Under the pieces are notes generated by a model. The model ran no database searches and was not told where the DNA came from. It saw only the letters and a program-made list of their open reading frames with translations. Source: an uncultured Intestinimonas sp. (lineage in GTDB: Bacteria > Bacillota > Clostridia > Oscillospirales > Oscillospiraceae). From it: a stretch of 33,807 nucleotides of DNA. Below are positions 22,663-29,735 of this stretch, piece by piece. The stretch lies in contig NZ_CALXGA010000018.1 in assembly GCF_944387725.1 (NCBI RefSeq), positions 1 to 33,807 of the forward strand, given 5' to 3'. The first letter of the stretch is position 1; each line of letters opens with the position of its first letter. Both the position numbers and the translations under genes were made by a program.

Positions 22663-24462
22663 CTAGTGCTTGGAAATGGCGTCGAAGCGGCAGTGATCCA
22701 TGCAGGTGCCGCACTTGACGCAGGCGTTCTGGTCAATGACGTGGGGCGAGCGGACTACGCCGGAGATGGCCTTGGTGGGGCAGTTGGTGGCGCAGAGAGT
22801 GCAGCCCTTGCACTTGCCGGGGTCGATATAGAAGTGGACCAGGTTCTTGCACACCCCGGCGGGGCAGCGCTTCTCCACCACATGGGCCAGGTACTCCTCC
22901 CGGAAGTGCTGGAGGGTGGAGAGCACCGGGTTGGGGGCGGTCTGGCCCAGGCCGCACAGGGCGCTGGACTGGATGTGCCGGCACAGCTCCTCGATGGTGG
23001 TCAGGTCCTCCAGAGTCCCCTTGCCGTCGGTGATCTTGCACAGCAGGTCGTAGAGGCGCTTGGTGCCGATGCGGCAGGGAGAGCACTTGCCGCAGGACTC
23101 GTCCACGATAAACTCCAGGAAGAACTTGGCGATGTCCACCATGCAGTTGTCCTCATCCATGACGATGAGGCCGCCGGAGCCCATCATGGAGCCGATGGCC
23201 CCCAGGGAGTCGTAGTCCATGGGAGTGTCGATGAGATCGGCGGGGATGCACCCGCCGGAGGGTCCGCCGGTCTGGGCGGCCTTGAACTTCTTCCCGTTGG
23301 GGCAGCCGCCGCCGATGTCCTCGATGACGGTCCGCAGAGGGGTGCCCATGGGGATCTCCACCAGGCCGGTGTTGGTGATCTTGCCCCCCAGGGCGAAGAC
23401 CTTGGTGCCGGCGGAGCCCCGGGAGCCGATGGCGGTGAAGGCCTCGGGGCCGTGATTGAGAATCCAGGTGATGTTGGCGTAGGTCTCCACGTTGTTGAGG
23501 AGGGTGGGCCGCTGGAAGAGGCCCTTGTTGGCCGGGAAGGGGGGCCGGGGATGGGGCTCTCCCCGGCGGCCCTCGATGGAGGTCATGAGGGCGGTCTCCT
23601 CGCCGCAGACGAAGGCCCCGGCCCCCAGCCGCAGCTCCAGGTCGAAGTCAAAGCCGCTCTCGAAGATATTCCGGCCCAGCAGGCCGTATTCCCGGGCCTG
23701 TCCGATGGCCGCCTCCAGCCGGTGGACGGCGATGGGGTACTCGGCCCGGACGTAGATGTAGCCCTGGTGGGCCCCGATGGCGTAGCCGGCGATGGTCATG
23801 GCCTCGATGACGCTGTGGGGGTCCCCCTCCAGCACCGAGCGGTCCATGAAGGCCCCGGGGTCCCCCTCGTCGGCGTTGCAGCAGACGAACTTCACCCCGT
23901 CGGGGCTCACGGCGTCGTGGGTCATCTGCCACTTCCGCCCGGTGGGGAAGCCCGCGCCCCCCCGGCCCCGGAGGCCGGAGGCCAGCACGGCGTCGATGAC
24001 CTGCTGGGGGGTCTGCTCCGTGAGGGCCCGGCCCAGGGCCTCGTAGCCGCCGGCGCCGATATACTCGTCGATGCTCTCGGGGTTGATGACGCCGCAGTTG
24101 CGCAGGGCGATGCGGAACTGGTTCTTGTAAAACCGGGTCTCGGAGAGGCTTGTGACCGTCTCGGCGCTCTCCCCCTCCTTGTGGAGGAGCCGCTGGACGA
24201 TGCGGCCCTTGACAATGTGCTCGGAGACGATCTCCGGCACGTCCTCCGGGGTGACGTGGGTGTAGAAGGCCCCCTCGGGGTAGACCAGCACCACCGGGCC
24301 CATGGCGCACAGGCCGAAGCAGCCGGTCTTCACTACCCGGGCCTCCTGGTTCATCCCCTGGGCCAGGAGCTCCTCCTCAAACCGCTGGATGATCCTGGGG
24401 CTGTTGGAGGAGGAGCAGCCGGTGCCGGTGCACACCAGGATGTGGGATCGGACAAAGTTCAT
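22663..24462 (-). CDS. hndC: NADH-binding hydrogenase subunit (HndC/NuoF-like)
   Basis: This 599-aa protein starts with a thioredoxin-like [2Fe-2S] domain (CTGTGCSSSNS, later CFGLCAMGP), followed by the NuoF core with the FMN/NADH-binding GRGGAGFPTGRKW and ICCNADEGDPGAFMDR-like segment (here VCCNADEGDPGAFMDR), an SLBB domain, the [4Fe-4S] site CGKCSPCRIG, and a C-terminal ferredoxin-like pair (CKGCTLCATNCP, CVKCGTCMDHC). It accepts electrons from or gives them to NAD(H) and, in electron-bifurcating members, ferredoxin. It is 16 bp upstream of hndD. Bifurcation is family knowledge, not shown by sequence alone. Confidence 0.96.
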   Translation of the reverse strand: MNFVRSHILVCTGTGCSSSNSPRIIQRFEEELLAQGMNQEARVVKTGCFGLCAMGPVVLVYPEGAFYTHVTPEDVPEIVSEHIVKGRIVQRLLHKEGESAETVTSLSETRFYKNQFRIALRNCGVINPESIDEYIGAGGYEALGRALTEQTPQQVIDAVLASGLRGRGGAGFPTGRKWQMTHDAVSPDGVKFVCCNADEGDPGAFMDRSVLEGDPHSVIEAMTIAGYAIGAHQGYIYVRAEYPIAVHRLEAAIGQAREYGLLGRNIFESGFDFDLELRLGAGAFVCGEETALMTSIEGRRGEPHPRPPFPANKGLFQRPTLLNNVETYANITWILNHGPEAFTAIGSRGSAGTKVFALGGKITNTGLVEIPMGTPLRTVIEDIGGGCPNGKKFKAAQTGGPSGGCIPADLIDTPMDYDSLGAIGSMMGSGGLIVMDEDNCMVDIAKFFLEFIVDESCGKCSPCRIGTKRLYDLLCKITDGKGTLEDLTTIEELCRHIQSSALCGLGQTAPNPVLSTLQHFREEYLAHVVEKRCPAGVCKNLVHFYIDPGKCKGCTLCATNCPTKAISGVVRSPHVIDQNACVKCGTCMDHCRFDAISKH

Positions 24463-24477
24463 CTTCCTTCCCCCCTG

Positions 24478-24846
24478 TCATTCTGCCGCCCCGATGGTGT
24501 ACTCCACCACGGGGCTGTGGTTGACCAGATGCTCGGCCACAATGCGGGGCACCTTCTCCGGGGTGAGCTTCACATAGGTCACCTTCTCCTCCCCGGGGAC
24601 ATAGACCTCGGCGATGGGCTCCAGCCGGCACACGCCGATGCACCCGGTCTGGGTCACGGCCACATGTTGGAGGCCCCGCTTGGACACCTCCTCCAAAAAG
24701 GCGGACAGCACCGGCCGGGCCCCCGCCGCAATGCCGCAGGTGGCCATGCCCACCACCACCCGGATGTCCTCGTCGCTCTGCTCCCGCAGGTCAATCTGCC
24801 GCTGCATCCGTTCCCGGATGGCTCTGAGTTCTTCCAGACTTTTCAT
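24478..24846 (-). CDS. hndB: Thioredoxin-like [2Fe-2S] subunit (HndB-like)
   Basis: This 122-aa protein has cysteines in VVVGMATCGIAAGARP and TGCIGVCRLEP, the C-x(n)-C-x3-C layout of the small [2Fe-2S] protein HndB of NADP/NAD-reducing hydrogenases. It probably passes electrons within the complex. The ATG at 24846 follows GGGAGG, and the start overlaps the upstream ATPase stop by 4 bp (ATGA), so the two are translationally coupled. Confidence 0.92.
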   Translation of the reverse strand: MKSLEELRAIRERMQRQIDLREQSDEDIRVVVGMATCGIAAGARPVLSAFLEEVSKRGLQHVAVTQTGCIGVCRLEPIAEVYVPGEEKVTYVKLTPEKVPRIVAEHLVNHSPVVEYTIGAAE

Positions 24847-25439
24847 GTCGTTCCCTCCCTGACGGTATCCAGTCTCGTTCCGCGCTCCGGCGGGGCCTCC
24901 GGCCGCAGTCCGGCCTCCCCCTCGGCCACATAGCCCTCCATCCACTGGGCCACCTCCGGCAGAGAGAGGGGGACCTCCGGCCCCAGGATGGCCCGGACCT
25001 GGGCGGTGTCAAAGGTAAAGGCGCCCTGCGGCCCCTTGTGCATATAGGTCAGCTCGGTCTCCCCGGACAGGCCCTGGGCCAGCAGGGCCACCGTGGCCGC
25101 TAGGTCCCCCAGGGGCGGGCAGTCGATGTGCCCGGCGTGGAAGACGGCGGTGACAGTGGTGCCCACCCCCTCCCGGCTCTCCACCGCCAGCGTGCCGCCG
25201 GTCTGCTCCGCCGCCAGCCGCAGCAGGGGCAGGCCCATCCCCACCTTCCGGGTGGTGCGGGTGGTGGTGAAGGGGTCGGTGACCCGGGCCAGGAGCTCCG
25301 GGGACATCCCCCGGCCGTCGTCGGCCACGGTGAGGGTGATCTCGCCGTCCGCCTCCTCCACCCCCAGGGCCACATGCCGGGCCCCGGCGGCCAGGGAGTT
25401 CTGGGCGATGTCCAGCAGGTGGAGAGACAGCTCCTTCAT
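24843..25439 (-). CDS. HATPase-domain protein in hydrogenase operon
   Basis: This 198-aa protein has a GHKL ATP-binding fold: N-box HLLDIAQNSLAAGA, G1 box ADDGRGM, and TDPFTTTRTTRKVGMGLPLL as F/G2 box. No phosphoacceptor histidine domain, membrane segment or receiver is present. The C-terminal 80 residues (from about HIDCPPLGDLAATVALL) are specific to this family. It sits between hndA and hndB, where such an ATPase often occurs in clostridial hydrogenase operons. A regulatory kinase or anti-sigma-like role is plausible, but unproven. Confidence 0.85.
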   Translation of the reverse strand: MKELSLHLLDIAQNSLAAGARHVALGVEEADGEITLTVADDGRGMSPELLARVTDPFTTTRTTRKVGMGLPLLRLAAEQTGGTLAVESREGVGTTVTAVFHAGHIDCPPLGDLAATVALLAQGLSGETELTYMHKGPQGAFTFDTAQVRAILGPEVPLSLPEVAQWMEGYVAEGEAGLRPEAPPERGTRLDTVREGTT

Positions 25440-25458
25440 GGCATCCCCTCCCGGCCGG

Positions 25459-25953
25459 TCAGTCGTATTTCTCCAGAATTCCGCCCACCAGATCGGGGGT
25501 CAGGCGGCCGTAGACGTCGTTGTTGATCATCATCACCGGGGCCAGACCGCAGGCGCCGATGCACCGGCAGGCGTCCAGGGAGAACTTCCCGTCGGGGGTG
25601 ATGGCCCCGGAGCGGATGCCCAGGTGCTTTTCCACGGCGGCCAGCACGTCGGACGCCCCCTTGACGTAGCAGGCGGTGCCCAGGCACAGGCTGATCTGGT
25701 ACTTCCCCTTGGGGTTCAGGGTGAACTGCGCGTAGAACGAGGCCACCCCGTAGACCTCGCTGAGGGGGATGTCCAGCCCCTCTGCCACCATGATCTGGAC
25801 CTCCTCCGGCAGGTAGCCGAAGATCTCCTGGGCCGCCTGAAGCACCGGCATGGTGGCCCCGGGCTGTCCCTTGTGGGCCTCGATGACCGCCCGCAGTCGC
25901 GCCTCCTGCTCCTCCGTCCCGCTGTAGGGCACCACGGTCTTCACGTTTGGCAT
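25459..25953 (-). CDS. hndA: NuoE-like [2Fe-2S] subunit (HndA-like)
   Basis: This 164-aa protein has the NuoE thioredoxin-like fold with cluster ligands in SLCLGTACYVKGA and ACRCIGACGLAPVM (C-x4-C and C-x3-C), plus FGYLPEEVQIMVAEGLDIPLSE in the helical N-terminal part. It is the first gene of the hnd operon, shuttling electrons between the NADH site and the other clusters. AGGAGG precedes the ATG at 25953. Its promoter is at 26034-26062 with a hairpin in the leader. Confidence 0.95.
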   Translation of the reverse strand: MPNVKTVVPYSGTEEQEARLRAVIEAHKGQPGATMPVLQAAQEIFGYLPEEVQIMVAEGLDIPLSEVYGVASFYAQFTLNPKGKYQISLCLGTACYVKGASDVLAAVEKHLGIRSGAITPDGKFSLDACRCIGACGLAPVMMINNDVYGRLTPDLVGGILEKYD

Positions 25954-25994
25954 AGTCGGGTTCCTCCTTTTTCCTTCCCGTCCGAATCACGAGA

Positions 25995-26016
25995 ACGCCC
26001 GGCGATCCCGCCGGGC
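25995..26016 (-). promoter_or_regulatory. Leader hairpin of the hnd operon
   Basis: CGCCCGGC and GCCGGGCG form a perfect 8-bp stem around a 6-nt loop, between the promoter start point and the hndA ribosome binding site. No T run follows, so it may stabilise the mRNA or limit translation rather than terminate. Confidence 0.45.
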
Positions 26017-26033
26017 GAAGTATCGTAAGCTCT

Positions 26034-26062
26034 ATTGTACCTGTTCCCGCCGTCAAATTCAA
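26034..26062 (-). promoter_or_regulatory. Promoter of the hnd hydrogenase operon
   Basis: On the minus strand, TTGAAT (26062-26057), a 17-bp spacer and TACAAT (26039-26034) give a good sigma-A promoter about 80 bp before hndA. The hydrogenase genes can thus be expressed apart from the upstream PHP/DRTGG set. Confidence 0.7.
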
Positions 26063-26106
26063 CAGATTTCTTTGAGAAATCCAAGAATCTTTTGCTCGGG
26101 CGTCCA

Positions 26107-26158
26107 AGGGCCTGTTGGAAAACGGCAGCGGGCTGGCAGCCGTGTTCCAACAGGCCCT
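26107..26158. repeat. Long perfect hairpin with MITE-like ends
   Basis: AGGGCCTGTTGGAA (26107-26120) is perfectly inverted at 26145-26158, and the stem extends inward with AACGGC/GCCGTGT. The ends resemble the TAGGGCTTGTTTGAA ends of the element at 14831. It may be a short internal-deletion relative. No T run on either side supports a simple terminator. It lies between the PHP stop and the hnd promoter. Confidence 0.5.
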
Positions 26159-26172
26159 AAAAAGGAAGGAAT

Positions 26173-26889
26173 TTACCTCCCGCCCCGGCGCAGCCAGTCC
26201 AGCACGGCCTGGGGGGTGGGGGCGGGGACCTCCATCCACTGGTGGGCGTCCTGGATCTGATCCAGATAGTGGGCGTCGGAGCCGGTGAGAAAGCGCACCC
26301 CCTCCAGGTCCCGCCGGCGCTGGAAGAGGTCCGGCGGGCAGCGGCGGGAGACCTCCGCCAGGGGGAAGCCCAGGGCGGGGTCCCACAGGCCCAGGTTGGA
26401 GAGCAAAGAGAAGCTGTCCCGGTCGATGTGGGCGGGGTAGGCCACACCGCCGCAGGATTCCGCCAGGGTGTGGACCTCGTAGACGCCGATATCGGCGGCC
26501 CCGGCGAGAAGCCGGGGCTCCTCCCCCAGGACGCGGTCGTCCACGTCCATGCGGACCTGCCGGCCGAAGATTTCCGGGTCGTTGCCCCGGTCCCCCAGCC
26601 GGGGGTAGACCAGGTCCTGGAAGGCCATGGCCTGGTCCAGACCGGGAAAGAGGCAGATCACATGGACCTCCTCCAGAGTGCACAGCTCCATGCCCGGCAG
26701 GGCCAGCAGGCCGTACGCCCGGGCGGCGGCGCAGAAGGCGGGGCAGTTGCCGCAGGTGTTGTGGTCGGTGAGGGCGGCCACATCCAGCCCGGCCAGGCGG
26801 CACAGGCCGGCCACGGCGGCGGGGGTCATGGCCAGGTCCCCGCAGGGGGAGAGGCAGGAGTGAAAATGAAAGTCAAAGGCCAGCCGGAT
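26173..26889 (-). CDS. PHP-domain metal-dependent phosphoesterase, probable AUC start
   Basis: This PHP protein of about 238 aa has the metal motifs FDFHFHSCLSPCGD at the N-terminus, ALTDHNT, GMELCTLEEVHV, GVAYPAHIDRDSF and GSDAHYLDQI. The first motif holds the essential HxH and lies upstream of the first ATG (26829), so a start there would give a broken protein. The frame is open only from 26904 (TGA at 26907-26905) and has no ATG, GTG or TTG in that stretch. AGGAGG at 26905-26900 sits 8 bp before ATC at 26889, giving (M)RLAFDFHFHS. PHP enzymes hydrolyse phosphoesters or nucleotides; this branch accompanies DRTGG and hydrogenase genes. The start assignment is the uncertain part. Confidence 0.8.
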   Translation of the reverse strand: MRLAFDFHFHSCLSPCGDLAMTPAAVAGLCRLAGLDVAALTDHNTCGNCPAFCAAARAYGLLALPGMELCTLEEVHVICLFPGLDQAMAFQDLVYPRLGDRGNDPEIFGRQVRMDVDDRVLGEEPRLLAGAADIGVYEVHTLAESCGGVAYPAHIDRDSFSLLSNLGLWDPALGFPLAEVSRRCPPDLFQRRRDLEGVRFLTGSDAHYLDQIQDAHQWMEVPAPTPQAVLDWLRRGGR

Positions 26890-26930
26890 GGGGTCCGCCT
26901 CCTCTCAGGTATGGAATGGGCTGCTGGCGG

Positions 26931-27260
26931 CTATCTTAAGAGGTCCTTCAGGGCGGCGGCGGTGTCAAAGGAGGACCGCTTGGTCCCCAGGAGGTTGATG
27001 CTCTGCTGCTGGGCCCGGCGGAGCAGAGCCTCGTCGGGGCGCACATCCTCGGTGAGCACCACGCAGGCTGCGTCGGTCATCAGGGCCACGGCGGCCACAT
27101 TCTGGTTGGACATGATGGTCAGCCAGGCGTCCCCCGCCTTGGCCCGGCCCATGACCCAGGAGAGCAGATCTCCCACATAGCCGCCGGTGACCTCCCGGCC
27201 GGGCTCCGGGAGGCAGAAGGACTGCAAGGCCAGGATATTGGCCAGTTCGCTTACCGTCAA
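26931..27260 (-). CDS. DRTGG-domain protein, second copy
   Basis: This 109-aa protein reads SFCLPEPGREVTGGYVGDLLSWVMGRA, AWLTIMSNQNVAAVALMTDAACVVLTE, a DRTGG-domain pattern, a fold otherwise found near CBS and phosphotransacetylase domains and thought to bind ligands. It starts 4 bp inside the end of the hydrogenase-like gene and ends 41 bp before the PHP start, so these are cotranscribed. It is a diverged paralogue of the protein at 29092-29433. The ligand is unknown. Confidence 0.82.
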   Translation of the reverse strand: MTVSELANILALQSFCLPEPGREVTGGYVGDLLSWVMGRAKAGDAWLTIMSNQNVAAVALMTDAACVVLTEDVRPDEALLRRAQQQSINLLGTKRSSFDTAAALKDLLR

Positions 27261-28612
27261 GGGCTGGACCCTCCTTCCTTGGAATGGGAGCCGCCCCGGT
27301 GCTCCGGCGTCCTCCGCTGCCGGAAGGGGGCGGGCAGGTATTCGTCGGCCTCTCCGGCCCCGGCCATGTACTGCATCCGCTCCCGGACCTTGAAGATGCA
27401 GTCCTCCAGAGAGGCCCGGCCCAGGACCACATCCTCGGCCAGGGCGTGGCAGGAGGGGGCCCCGCAGGAGCCGCAGTCCAGGCCGGGGAGGCTGTGGAAG
27501 AGCTCGTCGATCCTCAAAAGCTTCTCCATGGCGGCCCCCCGGTCCTGGTCCAGGCGCAGGGCGGGGTGGTACTGGAGCTCCCGGTCCCCCTTCACCAGGT
27601 CCCGGTCGGGGCCCTGGAGGTTGAAGCGGTTCCGGGACACCGGCAGGCCCCGCATCAGGTTCTTGATGCGCATCCGGGCCCCGTAGGGGTTCTCCACTGT
27701 GAAGCAGCCCCCCACGCAGCCCTGGGTGCAGGCCCGCAGCTCGATAAAGCCGGCCTCAGGCAGGCGGCCGTCCTCAATCTCCTCCAGCATACGGATGCAG
27801 TTCTCAATTCCGTCCACCGCCAGGTAGCTCTGGCCCAGCCGGGCGGCCGACTCGCCGCCGCAGTAGGCCCAGCCCACCCCCATAATGCCCGCCGAGGACA
27901 GATTCCGCCGCTCCTTCAGGTGCCGCATGGGGCCCAGGAGCCGGAGGTAGAGGTCCCGGATGGAGAAGGCCCCGTCCAGCACCGGCTTCTGGAGGTATTC
28001 CGGGGCGTGGGCGGCGGTGACCTGGGAGGAGCAGGGGACGATGGAGAAGACCCCGATCTCCTCCGGGGGCAGGCCAGTCTCGGCGGCGGCCTCCCGGCGG
28101 GCCAGGATGGCGGCCAGCTCCACCGGCGTGATGGTGGCGGCGATGTTGGGGATGAGCTTGGGAAAGCGCATCCGAATCAGCCGCAGGACGGTGGGGCAGG
28201 CCGAGGAAATCTGGGGAACCGGCCCCTCCCCGCCGTCCCGGAGGCTCCGGCGGGCGTAGTCGGAGAGGATTTCGGCGGCCCGGGCCGTCTCGTAGACCTT
28301 CTGGAAGCCGACCTCCAGCAGGGCGCTGAGGACGATGTCGACGTCCCCAAGGTTCTGGAACTGTCCATAGAGGGCGGGCTCCGGCAGGGCCACCCGGAAC
28401 TTGTACTTCTCCAGCTTCTCCAGGCTGTCGCTGACGGACTTCACCGCCTTGTGGGGGCAGACCTGGATGCACTTGCCGCAGTCAATGCACCGCTCGTTGA
28501 GGATGGCGGCCTTCCCCCGGCGGACCCGGATGGCCTCGGTGGGGCAGTTCTTGATGCAGGTGGTGCAGCCCCGGCAGCGCTTGTATTCCAATATAACGGA
28601 GTGCTTCATCAT
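27257..28612 (-). CDS. Hydrogenase-like Fe-S protein, probable sensory [FeFe] hydrogenase
   Basis: This protein of about 451 aa starts with two [4Fe-4S] motifs (CRGCTTCIKNCP, CIDCGKCIQVCP), then an H-cluster-like domain with SSACPTVLRL (L1), VPCSSQVTAA (L2) and ACTQGCVGGCF (L3), and ends with an ARC/Fe4-type motif CGSCGAPSCHALAEDVV. All four cysteines expected to hold the H-cluster are present, but L1 has Ala where catalytic enzymes have the proton-transfer Cys, and the flanks differ from MPCTAKK and FMACPGGC. That fits the sensor-type (group D-like) family next to catalytic hydrogenases. Start is ATG at 28612 or 28609; the Shine-Dalgarno is weak. The frame stays open far upstream, but that part covers other genes. 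Confidence 0.85.
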   Translation of the reverse strand: MMKHSVILEYKRCRGCTTCIKNCPTEAIRVRRGKAAILNERCIDCGKCIQVCPHKAVKSVSDSLEKLEKYKFRVALPEPALYGQFQNLGDVDIVLSALLEVGFQKVYETARAAEILSDYARRSLRDGGEGPVPQISSACPTVLRLIRMRFPKLIPNIAATITPVELAAILARREAAAETGLPPEEIGVFSIVPCSSQVTAAHAPEYLQKPVLDGAFSIRDLYLRLLGPMRHLKERRNLSSAGIMGVGWAYCGGESAARLGQSYLAVDGIENCIRMLEEIEDGRLPEAGFIELRACTQGCVGGCFTVENPYGARMRIKNLMRGLPVSRNRFNLQGPDRDLVKGDRELQYHPALRLDQDRGAAMEKLLRIDELFHSLPGLDCGSCGAPSCHALAEDVVLGRASLEDCIFKVRERMQYMAGAGEADEYLPAPFRQRRTPEHRGGSHSKEGGSSP

Positions 28613-28665
28613 TCCCGTTTCCCCCCAGTCGGGCCCAATCGGGGCGGGAGAGGGCTCCCACCCAG

Positions 28666-29088
28666 TCAGGCGATGTGAATGCGCATGGTCACCGTGGTGC
28701 CCACGCCCACGGTGGTGTCGATCTCCATTTCGTCGGAGTAACGTTTCATGTTGGGCAGGCCCATACCGGCGCCGAAGCCCAGGTCCCGGGCCACGTCCCC
28801 GGCGGTGGTGAAGCCCTCCTCCATAGCCTTGTCCACGTCGGGGATGCCGGGGCCCTGGTCCACCAGGCGGATGGTGATGGCGTCCATGCCCACCGTCACC
28901 TCCACATGGCCGCCGTCGGCGTGGATGACCATGTTGATTTCCCCCTCGTACATGCAGATGGAGGCCTTGCGGATGACCTCCGGGGGGAGGTCCAGTTTTT
29001 TCAGGGCCATTTTCATCTGGCTGGAGGCCTCCCCCGCCTGGAGCAGGTCCCCGCCGTCCACCTGATAGGTCAGCTTCAGATCTCCCAT
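28666..29088 (-). CDS. RsbW-like ATP-binding protein (anti-sigma/kinase fold)
   Basis: This 140-aa protein is a single GHKL ATPase domain of anti-sigma-factor type: EVIRKASICMYEGEINMVIH (N-box), RLVDQGPGIPD (G1) and GFTTAGDVARDLGFGAGMGLPNM (lid and G2). SpoIIAB and RsbW have the same size and layout and phosphorylate anti-anti-sigma factors or bind sigma factors. No such partner gene is seen in the window. It lies between the first DRTGG gene (4-bp gap) and the hydrogenase-like sensor gene, so it is the most likely output of that sensor. Confidence 0.87.
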   Translation of the reverse strand: MGDLKLTYQVDGGDLLQAGEASSQMKMALKKLDLPPEVIRKASICMYEGEINMVIHADGGHVEVTVGMDAITIRLVDQGPGIPDVDKAMEEGFTTAGDVARDLGFGAGMGLPNMKRYSDEMEIDTTVGVGTTVTMRIHIA

Positions 29089-29091
29089 GGC

Positions 29092-29433
29092 TCACTCCCC
29101 CGCCAGGCCCCGGCTGTAGAGCAGGCCGCAGGCGATGAACATCCGCAGCGCGGAGCGCATGACCACAATGTCCCGCTCCCGGGCCAGCTCCACGATGTCT
29201 GGCCCGGGGAGCTTGCCCCGGACGAAGACGATGCACTTCATGTCCATCATCTCGGCGGTGCGGACCACCTGAGGGTTGACCATGCCGGTGAGGAGGAGGC
29301 CCTGGTCCTTGACGTAGGCCAGCACATCGCTCATGAAGTCGCTGGCGCAGGCGGAGCGGACCTCCCGGTCCAGCGCCTCCTCGCCACAGAGCACCGTGGC
29401 CTGGAGGGTATCCCGGATCTCGTACAGGTACAT
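29092..29433 (-). CDS. DRTGG-domain protein, first copy
   Basis: This 113-aa protein reads MYLYEIRDTLQATVLCGEEAL, SACASDFMSDVLAYVKDQGLLLTGMVNPQVV and MDMKCIVFVRGKLP, the pattern of small DRTGG proteins found in clostridial hydrogenase gene sets. It probably binds a small ligand. It is first of the five minus-strand genes up to the PHP gene, behind an extended -10 promoter at 29517-29545. A paralogue lies at 26931-27260. Confidence 0.83.
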   Translation of the reverse strand: MYLYEIRDTLQATVLCGEEALDREVRSACASDFMSDVLAYVKDQGLLLTGMVNPQVVRTAEMMDMKCIVFVRGKLPGPDIVELARERDIVVMRSALRMFIACGLLYSRGLAGE

Positions 29434-29516
29434 AAGCGTTCCCCTTTCCGCGGTCCCGGCGGGACCGTGTGACGCCGCCGGATGCAGCCGGCGGGTGTGG
29501 ATTCCCTGGCAGGCCT

Positions 29517-29545
29517 ATTCTATCACATTTTTCCGGCGGATGGAA
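29517..29545 (-). promoter_or_regulatory. Extended -10 promoter of the DRTGG/sensor operon
   Basis: On the minus strand TGATAGAAT (29525-29517) is an extended -10. The -35 position (29545-29540, TTCCAT) is poor and overlaps one of two TGGAACCA repeats (29541-29548 and 29561-29568, 20 bp apart). This suggests an activator-dependent promoter. Confidence 0.5.
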
Positions 29546-29568
29546 CCAATTTTTCATTTTTGGAACCA
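29541..29568. promoter_or_regulatory. Direct repeat TGGAACCA, two copies 20 bp apart
   Basis: TGGAACCA occurs at 29541-29548 and 29561-29568, about two helical turns apart, at and above the -35 of the sensor operon promoter. Each is a near palindrome (TGG..CCA). It could bind a dimeric regulator; no candidate is identified. The rest of 29434-29735 holds GC hairpins near 29450-29495 and the two divergent promoters. Confidence 0.4.
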
Positions 29569-29658
29569 CACCCTTTGGGGGACGGGACTGGGAAGGCAAA
29601 ATATTCATTGGTATTCTATCTAAATTGCATAAATCCGGGGAGGCCGCCGAAGAAAGGC

Positions 29659-29687
29659 TTGATTTTTTTCGGGAAGAGTTGTATAAT
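29659..29687 (+). promoter_or_regulatory. Promoter of the amino acid ABC transporter operon
   Basis: TTGATT (29659-29664), a 17-bp spacer and TATAAT (29682-29687) lie about 50 bp before the start codon at 29736. Confidence 0.8.
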
Positions 29688-29735
29688 CTTGCAGATAACA
29701 GGCCCGGACCGGGCCGAATCAAGGAGAGAATGCAC

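Noticed and set aside
26107-26158. Hairpin as terminator of the PHP operon
   Set aside because: No T run on the minus strand after the stem, so termination is not supported; it is listed as a repeat instead.
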